Positions 10,089 to 22,142 of a stretch of DNA of 64,000 bases are shown one piece after another. Source of the DNA: Ochromonas danica. Its lineage: Eukaryota; Sar; Chrysophyceae; Chromulinales; Chromulinaceae. Under the pieces are notes generated by a model, which saw only the letters and a program-made list of their open reading frames with translations, made no database searches and was not told the origin of the DNA. The stretch spans positions 174,303-238,302 of the forward strand of contig VKHL01000028.1 in assembly GCA_015146655.1 (NCBI GenBank), in the 5' to 3' direction. The translations under genes were made by a program, and so were the position numbers. Each line of letters opens with the position of its first letter. Position 1 is the stretch's first letter.

Positions 10089-13000
10089 ATGGACGAGGAT
10101 AATTTCCATGAAGACTCGGGGTTTAGGCGCTCTGGGCGAGTTCGTCACAGTGTTGAACGATATGATGACTTGGCGGAGAGAGAGCGAAAGAGGAAGATGC
10201 TGGAGAAGTTTCGGCCTCGACCAAGGCAGACCCCCCAGCAGAAGGAAGAGGGTGGGTGGTTTGGACAGGAGTTCTTCAGTAAACTGGACAAGCACACCCA
10301 ACACCTGCATCAGAACTTCCGTCCACCCATGGCGTGGGTGGAAGAGCTTTCCTCCAATGAAGATGGAAGAAGGAGCAGCAGGGAAGAAGCACAGCAGGAG
10401 GATGGCATCCCTCCATATCGCCACCTAAGACAGAACCTGTACCGCGCTCCTCTCTGTCGCCCAGGCTTTGATTGGGATGAAGATGCCATGCAGTGCAACT
10501 GCCACAATCAAGGCGGGAAATGCAACGAGCATTGCGTGAATCGCACTTTGTTCATGTAAGTGTGAATACAATAATTAACTTCTTTGCTTTTAGAGACGGT
10601 TCCAATTCTTGCCTATGCTGCTTTTCGATTATGATGACCAGAGAGTGTGTGCCAGGCCTCTGCCTTTGCTCGAATGGCCTTTATGACAATCAGCGTCGTT
10701 CTCTCTGTGATAATACCGTCATTCAACGCCAGCATTTCCCACGATGCGAGGTCTATCCCACACCAGGATGTGGTCATGGTCTTCGTCTCTGTGATGCTGT
10801 GCCAGCTCACACAATTATCACAGAGTACTTGGGCGAGGTGATCACTTCCGAGGAAATGAAGCAACGCATGAGCACCTATACAGCGAACAATCATTTCTAC
10901 TTTGCTAATTTAGGTGACGGCCTCTATTTAGACGCGAGCAATATGGGATCGATTGCGCGCTTTGCCAATCACTCTTGTGATCCAACTTGCCAGATGCAGA
11001 AGTGGACAGTGTTGGGAGAGTCGCGCATTGTCCTGACCTCGTTGCGTGCATTAGAGCCTGGAAGTGAGATTACCTATATTTACAACTTTGAAAGCATAGG
11101 AGATGGGAGTGTGGGCACGGAAGAGAATCTGATTTATGCCCAGCCCTGTCGTTGTGGCAGTTGGTTTTGTTCTGGACGAGTTGGCAAACCACCAAAGGCT
11201 TGGGATAAACTAATTCAAGGATCAGAAGAAAAAGTGAAAGACTTTAAGGCAGGTAGTAGGCAAGTAACGATAGATAGTCTACTCTCAATGAGAAAGGAGT
11301 TGGAGGAATTGCCTTCATCGGCTAAAGATCAATTACGAGTTGTTCAACTACGAGATGAAATAACCTCTCTGGAAATAGAGGTAGAGAGCTGGATGAGCGA
11401 CTTCAGAGCTTTCGAGCTAAATAAGTTAGAGTCTTTGACAGCAGCTTCTCCATGCTTATTTTTGTCATTGGAAGAAGTAGAAGCATTGCTTCAGCGATCA
11501 CCAGAGTTTCTGCGCTGTGATGAAAAGAAAGTGTTGAAGGAGTTTGTCTCTGTTGTACATATGGCAATAGCTGCGGTGAAATCTATTCAGGAGAAGACAG
11601 TGAACTTTCGAAGCATAGTCCTTCCTCATGTAAACAATGTCGACCGCCATCAACTGTCTTTACAGAATCCTTCCTTATGGCTTTCATGGACTGAAATACG
11701 CGATACGCTCAAATTAGTTCGTTCTGCTTTGCCTGTTTATCTTTCGGGAGTCGAAGAGGTCTTGAGAGAGTATTTTACATTATGTCAATGGTGCTATGAG
11801 CATCTATACCCTTTTATCTCTTCTTTGCGGCTGCCAAGGGTAAAAGACAAAGAAGGTAGTGTTGGAGCACGAACGGTCCGCTCTTATGATGAAACTTTTC
11901 CATTGGCTCAGAAAATTTGTCAATCGTATAGTTATTGCTCGGATTGCAATGTAATCGACTCCAGGAGAAATGATAACAATAATGATGATGGCAAGGTCAG
12001 AAATGGCAAAAATGATCACCACTGGCTGTTTAGGGATGTAATCAGTGAATGTGTGGAGTATCTTGATGAACGTCTCACCGTTTATATGTTAACGCATCGA
12101 TCAGAAAGTATTTCATTAGGTCTTACTCCAAAGGACCTGCAGCTGATACGCAAGCGTTCTCCGATCGTGTGCTATTGCTGCATCTATGAGGACAGTGGGG
12201 ATAGTCCTTTCTATGTCCAATGCAGTGGATGTGCGTTGTGGTGTCATCTTGACTGCATGAACTTTCCTTCCTCCTATTCGTTAGATTTGAAGGCAGTTCA
12301 ATTCTTTCTGTGCCCTCACTGTCTCTTGGGTCACGGCTTGCTTAGCAATTTTGCTTTGCCTCCAGAGACAGAGTGGAAGAGTGCGGTTACATGCGCTCGA
12401 CAAGCGACTCAGAGATCTTCACTCGCTAAAGCCAAAGAGCCGAATCGTCTTCGCTCCTCTGAGTTAAAAACGACGAAAGCAGTTGTCCACGATAAAGGAG
12501 GAAAGGTTTCGGTGGAGACTGTCTCTGTCGCTATCGAAGTACTACTAATGCAAGATTCAGCACCAATGGCAGACAAAGAAGCTATAGCACCAGAGGGGGC
12601 CACACTAAAGCATGTCCGAGAGGAAGGAGAAATATCAGCAGGAAATCAAGCACCAGATCAAGTAGATCAGATAGTGCCAGCTTCTGCAGTAACGGAGGAA
12701 CTCACACAGGCAGAAGAAACAGAATCAAAGGGACTTGCTCAACTAGTGAACAATATCCGTCGATTGGAAGAGCAATCGCCCTCGTTGAAGATGAAGCACT
12801 ACGTAAACTGTGAAGATCTGCACAATCTGCTCATCTCCTCCCACCCACTGCCTCTTCAAGATGTGAGTTTTGTTTTGTTTTGTTCTTCTTCTCATCTCTG
12901 TTATCTGTTCTCACTGTTAAATGCTTGTTGTGATTGTAGAATCCCGTGACAGCTCTACTTCATATGTGTCAACGCTTTGTTCGAGGGTGGATTAAAGATG

Positions 13001-14085
13001 TTGAAGCACGATGCTATGGTGATCTGCTACCTGATATGATACTCTATCTTGAGACTCTGCTTTATGCTCAAAGTTCCTCTTCCTTACCCTCCTCCGTTGA
13101 CAACGGCCACGAAAGTGGACGGAGAAGTGTTTGGCTGCGAAGGCTTCTAGAAAGCTATTTCCAGCTCTCGATTTTACGTGTTAAAGTGAGCAGTGTGTTA
13201 GCTCCGCTGAGAATGGTCATCTGGGTACTTTCTGCAAGTGTCATATTGGACCCATCCTCGAGGCCACAATCATCTGTCGTTATCGATAATAAGGTAACGA
13301 TAGAAGAAATGGAAAGAGTCCTACAGGGTGGCAAGGGAGTCTACAAAGAGACTGTGAGAGTGCTTCGCTCTGGCACCCTTGTTCCATTCATAGAGTCTTC
13401 GACGACATTGGAATCATTGAAGAAAATGACAGAGCTTGTGAAAGTCTTTGTGGAGCGAGTGGAGAAGCAGAAAGAAAAGGTGGTTGGTATCTTGAGAGTG
13501 TGGGAAGACTGCCGAGATACTCTTCAAGCAAGAGTATTGCTGCAACAACTCAGCATTTGCCCTCTTATGATGGGTCAGTTGGGGTGGGACTACCGTGGTC
13601 ACTTCCAATACGCGCGCTTGTGTTGTTGGGCAAGATCTCAACGCGTTGTGGAAGTGTCAACCACTTTGGACGAAGTGAGGACGATAGAGGTCATTGAAAA
13701 CTCGCCCTCCATACTTGATAGCACAGCGAATTGTGTAGATGATGGCAGCAGGGGAGATGAAAAGAAACAGCTGTTTTGTTGGTGTAGACAAGGCGATGAG
13801 GATCAGCTGGATTGCTCCATGATATGCTGTGATGGGTGCAATGAGTGGTTTCATTATCAATGTGTTGGATTGCATGAACCAAAGCGTAGAAGCGGGGCTA
13901 GATCCGTCTGTTCTAGTTGTCAGGAGACGGTTGGTCATTCTTGGAAAGTGCTTGAACTTCGAAGAACCTTGCATGCCACAAGAAAAGATAACAATCAAAC
14001 GGCGCGACGAGTGACGGAGGGAGAGGCCTATTTTTGCATTTCTTGTTCTGAGTTGCTCAAGCATTCCTACCCTTTTTCTTGGTGA
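10089..14085 (+). CDS. SET-domain histone lysine methyltransferase with two PHD fingers
   Basis: Exons 10089-10555, 10642-12862 and 12940-14085 join in phase to 1277 residues. An AWS module (CNCHNQGGKCNEHCVNR, continued as IECVPGLC after intron 1) precedes a SET domain at about 190-310 with GCGHGL, EYLGEVI and the cofactor/catalytic motif RFANHSCDPTC; a post-SET CRCGSWFCSG follows. AWS-SET-postSET is the Set2/ASH1/NSD arrangement, which usually methylates H3K36. A PHD-like finger at about 664 (VCYCCIYEDS...CSGCALWCHLDC) and a canonical PHD at about 1174 (FCWCRQGDED...CDGCNEWFHYQC) probably read histone tails. The helical stretch between them resembles the PLU-1 region of KDM5 proteins, which is inference. 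Substrate site not provable from sequence. Confidence 0.85.
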
Positions 14086-14398
14086 TCCGCCAAGATATAT
14101 GTTTATACATGTACATGTTAATCTAGTCAAATAGCCTTTCCATGTTAAGTTAGTTAGTCGCCAAGTAGTTGGCTCATCACAGTAGAGAGATAATATTTGG
14201 TGGATTGAAGACTAGAGAGAGAGAGAGATGTCTAGAGATATGCCACATTGTACAGTAGCGAGCTGGGGACAGCAACAAAGTAGTTGTTTCAAAAGTGGCA
14301 ATTCTCTAGTTAAAAGTCACTAAAATAGAGTCGTTACATCTTGCTCCATCATGCAATGAGATAATTTAGATCAGTTAACAGCAGGAAATGAAGGCATA
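14086..14398. other. Intergenic region between tandem genes
   Basis: About 310 bp. It holds a one-mismatch copy of the promoter word (TTAAGTTAG at 14145-14153) and a GA dinucleotide tract at about 14214-14228. No open frame of interest. Confidence 0.5.
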
Positions 14399-17300
14399 AT
14401 GAGTCACCCTGAGAATCTTCGAGGAAAAGCTAGTGCTATACTCCGCCAAACTCATGAAGATGAGCAGTCAGTGGATTTCTCCGTCGACCCGGAAATGCTG
14501 GCCAAGCTGGAGATAAAGAAGCCTCGCAAAGGAGAAGAGTTCAGCACTTATGATCGAGATAAAATCTATCGATTTCAGCTGGAGAAGGACGTCAAAAAGT
14601 TAACAAAGAATCGAGGGAAGTTCCAAGATAGGAATAATCGGTTTTTGGAGGCACGGCGCACTGACCCAGAGTATTGTCGTTATGCTGTGCCACAAACAGT
14701 TGCCAGCGATGGGAGATTCAATGAACTTCTCAACCAGACTATTCCACTTAGTTGGCAGGCTACTAGTCAACCCTATGGGGAGATAGCACACAAGAGGTAC
14801 TTGGAGTATCTGGCTAATCTGCCCAAAGGTCCTTCAGAGGAGGAGTTAAGGGATAAGGCACAGAGACAGATGGATCAAGACCTGTGGGCTCAGATCATGT
14901 AAGCTATCTATTCTGTATTTGTCCCTCTCACTTGTTGACGATCTGCTCTGCTGGGCTATACGCGATGTCTATAGAACGGGTCACCTGGAGCCCACCAAGC
15001 AAGACATCGAGAGAGCCAAAGAAGAGAAACGCCGACAAGAACTTCGAGATCTAGGCTTACTGGAAGATGAATATGATATGGGGGAGATTACCCTAACGAA
15101 AGACGAATTGAAGCGTCAATATATGAGGAATGAGGAGTTCGAGAAGCTTCGCACTTTGCCCACCAGAAGAGAGTTCAACGCCTCTATGCATCGGTGGCAT
15201 AGAGGAATCTATTACCCGTACAAGGTCGAGAAGGGCTTTCCTGTGATTGAGAGACCGCCTGACTCTCGAGATGATCATATTGAATTACGTGATGAATTTG
15301 GTCGCGATCATAATCCGAAGTACACCTCTCTACCTATTCTTAAAGGCAAAGAGGAGAATGAGAGAAGATTCGTCAAATACCTCGCAAAAAAGGACTATCA
15401 AAAGGCCGAAGAATATTTAGCCAAGCGTAAAGAGAAATGGGAGCAAGCTGAAGCAAAGATAGAGAAAGAGAAAGTCGAGCAAGACAGAAATCGTCGTCGT
15501 GCAGGATTGAAAGGTTTGGATATCTCGGGAGATTTGTGGCAGGCACGATTGGCTCACACGGAGGAAGAGTTGGCTCATAAGGTTCGTGTCGAGAAAGATG
15601 ATGGACATGTCTTACAGATGAGGATGAACAAAACATCGGCAGTGGGAAATGGGAGCGGCAAAGAGCAACGAATTAATGGTCATGACTTTCTTGATGGCAA
15701 TATTGAAGAGGATAGTCATCTAGATGAAACAACAATTGGAGGAGAAACTTTTGAATCCACAGTCTCTGATCCTTATCAAGTCAGCACTCTGGCCAAGCTA
15801 CGGAAACGCTTCACAAAGTTTAGCAAATCCTTCCGCATTTCACTGGGATTTCGCTCCAGAAAGTATAAAGTATCTCCAATGATGCCCTTATCTCCACTGA
15901 AAGAAGAAGAGCAAAAAGTGGCCAAGCAGCCGTTGGACTCTTCATATCGAAGAGCGAACTTTCTGAGTGGATCACAGTTGATGGTAAGAATAGGTTCGAA
16001 TTGCATGTCTAACCTTTGTTTTCATCGCTTTCGTACAACTGTTTTATTAGAAAACCTGGACTGAATGGGCTATGCCAAGAAAAAGATTATATGCGGTACT
16101 TTTTCAAGGCGAGCCGTATCGATCAACGACAGCGTTGGAGAAAGAGCGCAGCTTGCAGCATCTTCAATATTTGCTCGATGCTATCTGTGTTGACACTTTT
16201 GCTGATAAGCTGTTAGGCATTGGAGAACTTGATTTAACGAGAGATGAATATCTGGAATTAATGAATCGAAAAAGAAAATATTTCCACTCTAAAATAGCAG
16301 AATTAACAAAAGAACTAAAGCGATCTCCTATCACAGCTATGAGAGAGTTGAAGTTAATTAAACGAAGATTGGCACTTTTCGAAGAAGCAAATCGAGATCG
16401 ATATGTGAAACAAGAAAGAGCAGAAGAGCAAATTGAGATGATGAAGGAGATCATTTTAGAGAAGGAAAAGGAGATTTTGTCCCTACAAGATACTCGCTGG
16501 GAGCGTTTTCAGCGCTGGCTCACAGAGAAAGTGGCATTCAAACCTCGTCGTCGGAAGGCCACAGAGGGCAAGAAGTTAGCTCATTTGCTTCCTCCCGTCG
16601 AGCAAGAGTCTTATGAGGAAGTTGTGTATGACTTGTTTTTGAAGAGAATAAAAGAACGAAAGATTGAAGACCGTCAAAAGCGTCGCATTGCAAGACTTGC
16701 CGGTCTGGACTGGTCAAATGATTTATCCAGGAAAACTGCCGATGATCTTGTGATTGCGGCTGAATGTGGCGATTATGCTGTCGTTCTTGATCTGCTTGAC
16801 AAGAGAGATTCTGCCGCACTAAAAGAGATCGAGCCTCGTATCCCTGTGGACGCGGTGAATAGCGACGGTGTCACCGCAACTTATGCCACACTGTTTCTCA
16901 TCATGAATAAAGTGATTCTTGACACGGAGGTTGATTTTGAAGAGCTTGGTCTGACACCGTTTCAAAGATTTGTGAGACGGATTACTCCTTCTCGATGGAG
17001 GAAAACTAACAACGAGCCGCGGATGGATTTAGTGCTACAAATCTTACTATCTTATGGTGCATCTCTTGACTTTGTCAAAGTCACTCCTTCAGATGGATAT
17101 TCCATGCTCCATCAAGCCGCTATAGCTGGCTCGGTTGAGATGCTGGAGTGGTTGTTAATGAAAGATGTGGATGTCAATCAACTCACAAAGGTTACCAAGC
17201 GAACGCCATTGATGCTAGCAGCAGAACGTAATCACATGGATGCCGTAATGCTTCTGTTCAAATATGGTGCCATGAGCAGCATTCATCATTTAGATAGCCA

Positions 17301-17997
17301 AGGAAACAATATTCTTCACCGTGCCGTGGGCAAAGCAAGTTTGTTTCTGATGAAGATGTTGCTTTTATGTGGAGCTAATCCATCAATTCGAAATGCATCT
17401 GGAGAATTGCCTGCGGAGAAAGCTCGCAGGATGAATCGCTTCGATGTGAGTACTCTTCTGGCTAACTATCGTCGAAGAGGCGAACACGATGATCGCAGCC
17501 GCGTGGAGTTTTTGTATAATACTGAGATGGTTGGCTTCGATAGCTTCGATCCTTCTCAGGGATTGTCTGAGCGCGGAAGAACTAATCCTGATGAAGAATT
17601 CAAGGAAGGAATGGTAGAAGAGGAAGAGTCTCAAGTGAAGTGGTCTCGCAAAGTGACTTTGTCGGATAATTCAACGACTGAAACAACTTTAGCTATGATG
17701 GCGATTAAGAAGCGCTCTCAATCATATCGTATAAACAAGTTGTGGAAGCAAAATATGGAAGAAAGTTCCAAGATGGTCGAGAGTGAGAACGATAATGGCA
17801 ATACAATTCCTTCTTCATCGTTTGGTAGAAGACTTTCTGTCAAGCTCCATGCCCCGTCCACCTCGTCACAGTCACAGGGAGCAACCAACAAGCGAGGAAG
17901 TGTAATTGGCGAAAAAAGCCGGCATGCTCCTCCTCATCCTAAAAGGAGAGTGCTCGCAAAGAGTTTTCTCTTCAAATTCCCGTCGAACAAACAATAG
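14399..17997 (+). CDS. Ankyrin-repeat protein with long charged coiled-coil regions
   Basis: Exons 14399-14898, 14975-15983 and 16051-17997 join in phase to 1151 residues. The first two thirds are highly charged and predicted helical (runs such as KEEKRRQELRDLG, KRKEKWEQAEAKIEKEKVEQ, EILSLQD), followed by ankyrin repeats around residues 835-960 (GYSMLHQAAIAGSVEMLEWLL, RTPLMLAAERNHMDAVMLLF, GNNILHRAVG...LLLCGANPSIRN). A Ser-rich basic tail closes the protein. Ankyrin repeats mediate protein binding; nothing enzymatic is visible. An extended charged rod plus ankyrins would suit a cytoskeletal or ciliary scaffold, but that is a guess. I do not recognise an orthologue. Confidence 0.75.
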
Positions 17998-18298
17998 CTT
18001 ATCGGTCAGACCATTCGAACGAACGGCTAGCTGATGGCCACAAATAATCGTTTATGTGAGGAAGTGGTCTGCTTTTTCTTTTTTACGTTAACGCCTTGAT
18101 CATGGAAAAAGACCAGTATCGAATTGGCCCAAGCCGAGTTTGTGGAAATGACTTGGTTGGTGCCTTGATAACAGAAGAGATACTTGTGGTAGATACAGTG
18201 TAGTGCTTTGTATATTTCAACCATTTTAATTGCATCTTAACAGAAAATTCAAGTCTAACAAATGGAGGACAGTGTTCTCGCCATGACTATTCAAGGCT
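17998..18298. other. Convergent intergenic region
   Basis: About 300 bp between the 3' ends of the ankyrin gene and the HIBCH-like gene; AT-rich, nothing recognised beyond likely 3' UTRs. Confidence 0.5.
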
Positions 18299-19821
18299 TT
18301 ACTTGGCCACCTTCAGCTCTTTCAAAAGATGCTCTTCCACTTCACCAAACTTCTCTTTCGAAGCCGCAGAAGAAGCATGTGTGAGAGCAAACCAGTGCTG
18401 GAAGACAAATCAATCAATCTGGTGTGAGTTTGATCGGTTCACGACACACAGTTCCATGATTTAAACTCACCTTTAGAACCTTCGGAGAAATATTGGCGAG
18501 CTTTGACAGCGTGTATTGGGCCACCTTCTGCTCAAGACCGATCTTCTTATCTGCTGTGGCCTGGAGCTTCTTCAGGCATGCCTCTACATCATTTCCAGAG
18601 AAGTGCTCCTCGACAAAGCTTTCCAATTCTGTGCACACAATTTAATCCCTTGTTAAGATTAGCGACTGTATTTAGCAAGGTGGTGGTATCTTACGATCAA
18701 TAGAAGGTAACTCAGAATCGTCGCTGTCGTCATCGGCGTCGACATCTCCTTGTTGACTTGGAGTGACCAACAAAGCCTCGTTGAAGACGGGATCCTTAAA
18801 GATGTCACTAAAATCAAAGCATTTCAAGGTCTCTCTCTTGTCGCCATGCTTGATCTCATGGTGGTTATTATCGTCGTCATCGTCGTTTTCGCAGTCCAGC
18901 AGTTCTTCGAGCTGATCAGCGTCTCGCTCATACAAATGCATCGATTCCAACACCAGTCCAACAGCATCCTCACTCGCCATAGGCGCTTGGATGGCTTTCG
19001 AATAATAATTGTCAGGTACAGAGGAGCCTATGGCGTGCAGAAGGTCGACATGGGGATCCTCCATGGTCACGTGGGTAAGCATACCCAGGCTGTACATTTC
19101 TTCTGCATCAAGCTCCTTCTCAGTAACTCCTAAGAAGCGAACCATAGGAACAGTGTTGTTTCCACTATGCACAATGCGATGCACAAGATGAGCTCCAACG
19201 GGCAAGACGCCATCCGCCAATCCCTTAAGTTGGAAACGAGTAGAACGAGTGCCCACGCGATACTATTCCACCATGACACTCAGTTAGGATCACACAAGAT
19301 AAACCAAAAAAAGAGTATCAAACGCTACCGCCTACCTTAGAAGAGTAGAAGGTGGAGAAGCCGGCGTTGGAGACGTAGCCATTGAAGATGGAAACCACAT
19401 TCTTATTCGTCGACTTCAAGGCATCAGGTATCGAGTTCACCGCCTTGCAAGCTTGCAAGAATTGAGTTGTTTGCTGTGAGCCACCATAAGCTGCCAAGGA
19501 AGAAGCAGAGGAGAAGAGGTCGAGGTCGTCAATCTTCAGCACCACTGCATTGACGGTGTCGTTCTCAGTCACATTCAACAGCTTCTGTCCGAGCAACTCT
19601 AAAGTGCTCACAATGCTACTATCCTTGGGCTGGGTGATGGTATAGAGTCGACTGCCTGGATGGGCCTCCACAGCCAAGGCGGTATTAAATGAGGGATTCA
19701 GCTTTGCTTTGAACAGTGTGCTCCCAGCAGCTTTGACTGCGGTAGAAAAGCAATAGGGGTTGGCTCTTCTTAATACAGTCTTGGTCAATCGACCTGAAAG
19801 GTGTGAAGAAGAGGTCAGCAT
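18299..19821 (-). CDS. HIBCH/enoyl-CoA hydratase-like protein, active site eroded; mS47 candidate
   Basis: Exons 19336-19821, 18695-19262, 18471-18628 and 18299-18397 join in phase to 436 residues. The N-terminus (Arg/Ser-rich, no acid) looks mitochondrial. The body follows 3-hydroxyisobutyryl-CoA hydrolase: VVSIFNGYVSNAGF, RVGTRSTRFQLKGLADGVLPVGAHLVHRI, a GMLTHV block, and a C-terminal ISPKVLKV..FALTHAS region. But the oxyanion-hole glycines (normally NGxxMGGG) are replaced by NGYVSNAG, and the catalytic Glu and Asp of the PExxxGxxPD block are missing. Yeast Ehd3 and its counterparts are both HIBCH-family proteins and the mitoribosomal subunit mS47, so a non-catalytic mS47 is a reasonable reading; loss of valine-catabolic activity is inference. 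The first ATG in frame at 19821 was chosen over an upstream TTG. Confidence 0.7.
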
Positions 19822-19953
19822 GGCTATCGCAAATCTCCCGAGCAAAGCGGCGAAAGAAGAGATTGAGACGTGCAGAACAGAGAGAGGCTGGCAGCGCGGG
19901 TCAGCTATTGCTCTTTTGCGTGAGGTAACTCTGCACTGCCCGCATGCAGAGAA

Positions 19954-20017
19954 TTTGGATGTTTGGGTGTTTGGATGTTTAGATATTTAGATATTTGGAT
20001 GTTTGGATATTTAGAAC
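19954..20017 (+). repeat. 8-bp minisatellite, about eight copies
   Basis: Eight consecutive 8-mers of the form TTTRGRTR (TTTGGATG, TTTGGGTG, TTTAGATA and similar) between the HIBCH-like and MATE genes, directly upstream of the MATE start. Likely replication slippage. Confidence 0.8.
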
Positions 20018-20082
20018 ATCTCTGGATTTCGGATTTTCTGATGCTGCTGGTGATGTGGTGGAATAAAGATTGAGGTGGCGGG

Positions 20083-21876
20083 ATGCAAAAGGGTGGAAAT
20101 TGGCAATCAAAGATGACTCTCAGTAGAGCTTGGTTGCTATTCTTCATCAGCTCATTATCATTTCTTCATGCTAACACTCTGTGCACGGCAGGTAGATCTC
20201 CCCTGCAACAAGGCTTGAATCATGTCAAGAGCAGCAGGACTGAAAAGTTCAGTTTTCACAATCATCCTACCGTATCCACTTCCTTGTTGAAGCAGCAGGT
20301 CAACAGTGATGACAGTGCTAGTGCAGATGCTGCAGCCACACAATCGAAACAATCCAGCATGACGACGACTATTGCAGCTGCTCGAGGTTCACTGGCCTCC
20401 TTGCAGCCCATCCCCATCCTGCCGCGCGGTGATCATCTAGACAAGCAAATCATTGCACTGTTTTTGCCTGCTATACTAAACTTCGCCATTGTTCCTCTCG
20501 TGGGAGCTGCTGATACCTTTTGGGTGGGCAGAATGCATAACGCGTTGGCTTTAGCAGGCCAAGGTGCAGCAAATCAATTGTTCAACTCTGCCTTTTGGTT
20601 TTTCTCTTTCCTCCCTTCAGTAATCACTCCTTTGATCGCCAAGGCTCAAAGCAGTGGGGATTTGGAAGGAGTAAAAGACCGTATTGGAGAAGCAACCTTC
20701 ATCGCCTCTATGCTTGGTCTAGCTGGGGGACTATTTCTCATTGGCTGGCCGCAAAAGGCTCTACAGATCGTATTACATGCCAAAGCACCTGCTTGGGCCT
20801 ACGCCACACCTTATTTGCGTGTTCGCGCTCTGACGTTGCTACCTGCATTATTAGCAACAGTGGCCTTCGCAGTGTTTCGAGGATCAATGGATGTAATCAC
20901 TCCTTTGAAGATATCACTGTATTCCAACCTGGTCAATGTCATTTTAGATCCTATTTTCATCTTCCCATTAGGTATGGGTGTTACTGGAGCAGCACTTGCA
21001 ACCTGTTTAGCAGAATTGACGGGGTTTATTTTATATTTCAGAGCTTTGTCAAACAAAGCGCTGTTGCGTATGAATAAATTTTGGAAAATTCCTTCCAAGG
21101 AATCTTTAGCACCCTTATTGCTGGGATCTGTGGGTATGCAAATACGAGCTTTGGCTCTGAACACAGGTATTCTTGCTGTTACACGTGCAACGCAAGCCTT
21201 GGATCCAAGTGGTACAGCGGCTGCCGCGCACACCATCTCCATCCAGATGTTTCAGTTAGCTAGTGTAGCCTCATTGGCGTTATCTACTGTATCAAGCATA
21301 ATTATTCCAACAGAGCGAGCCAAACGCTATGATGATCTCAGCGGACAACCCCTGACAGAGAACAGTCCTCGCCCGGTGGTCAAGAAAGGACAATATTCCA
21401 AATCTTTTCATGCTCTGTTTGCCGCTCGTCAATCAGCAAATCGATTATTAATGTGGAGTACGTTGACTGGTGTTGGGCTTGGATGCCTACAATTGCTTCT
21501 TTTACCCCTTATATCCTTTTTCTCGCCCCTTCCAGCTGTCCAGAAAGCTGCTCGCTTACCAACTATTATGGGGGCCTTCTTGGTATTTTTAAATTGCATC
21601 ATTTGGACTGGAGAAGGCATTCAACAAGGAAATGAAAGTTTTGTTTCCCTTGCAATAACATCCGTGATTGCAACTTGCGCTATGCTCTTTTCGTTACGGT
21701 TCACCAAGAGTTCGCTATTGGGTGTTTGGTCAAGCTTTGGTGTTCTCGCTTTGGTTAGGTTGATTGGTGTTTTTCATCATCATTGTATTTCCGGCCCTTT
21801 GGCACCTGCACAGATCAGGAAAGCTAGGGAAGAACATGTTGCCAAGGTGGCTCAAATCTATGCATCAAATCCTTAA
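20083..21876 (+). CDS. MATE-family efflux transporter with N-terminal signal (probably plastid)
   Basis: A single exon of 597 codons. After an N-terminal hydrophobic signal (WLLFFISSLSFLHA, residues about 17-30) and an approximately 80-residue Ser/Thr/Ala-rich linker comes a MATE core with about twelve hydrophobic segments, including LFLPAILNFAIVPLVGAADTFWVG, FFSFLPSVITPLIAKA and YSNLVNVILDPIFIFPLGMGVTGAALAT, close to plant EDS5/DTX plastid-type MATE carriers. MATE proteins export organic cations or acids in exchange for H+ or Na+. The leader looks bipartite, pointing to a plastid envelope rather than the plasma membrane; this is inferred. MTLSRAW at 20113 is an alternative start that would put the signal nearer the N-terminus. 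No intron in the coding part, unlike most neighbours. Confidence 0.8.
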   Translation: MQKGGNWQSKMTLSRAWLLFFISSLSFLHANTLCTAGRSPLQQGLNHVKSSRTEKFSFHNHPTVSTSLLKQQVNSDDSASADAAATQSKQSSMTTTIAAARGSLASLQPIPILPRGDHLDKQIIALFLPAILNFAIVPLVGAADTFWVGRMHNALALAGQGAANQLFNSAFWFFSFLPSVITPLIAKAQSSGDLEGVKDRIGEATFIASMLGLAGGLFLIGWPQKALQIVLHAKAPAWAYATPYLRVRALTLLPALLATVAFAVFRGSMDVITPLKISLYSNLVNVILDPIFIFPLGMGVTGAALATCLAELTGFILYFRALSNKALLRMNKFWKIPSKESLAPLLLGSVGMQIRALALNTGILAVTRATQALDPSGTAAAAHTISIQMFQLASVASLALSTVSSIIIPTERAKRYDDLSGQPLTENSPRPVVKKGQYSKSFHALFAARQSANRLLMWSTLTGVGLGCLQLLLLPLISFFSPLPAVQKAARLPTIMGAFLVFLNCIIWTGEGIQQGNESFVSLAITSVIATCAMLFSLRFTKSSLLGVWSSFGVLALVRLIGVFHHHCISGPLAPAQIRKAREEHVAKVAQIYASNP

Positions 21877-22142
21877 ATGAGAAGTTGTGATTTGAATGTT
21901 TCTAAATAACAAACTTTATCATAATACAGAGTCAAACAACATTTCTCAGTAGCAGTTAGCACCACCAACATGCACCAGCCATATAAGCCTATGCTAATAA
22001 GATATGGTACCAGGGACATTGGACTAGGCTTATAACTCTAAATACTACACGTACAAATACCTTCAGGAAAATAACTAAACAGGCTGTACACCGATAGAAA
22101 CAGCACTATATATAATACGAATAATGATAGATAACACTCATC

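Noticed and set aside
15984-16050. GGTTCGAAT word resembling a tRNA T-arm
   Set aside because: It lies inside an intron of the ankyrin gene and no matching acceptor stem or anticodon arm could be folded around it.
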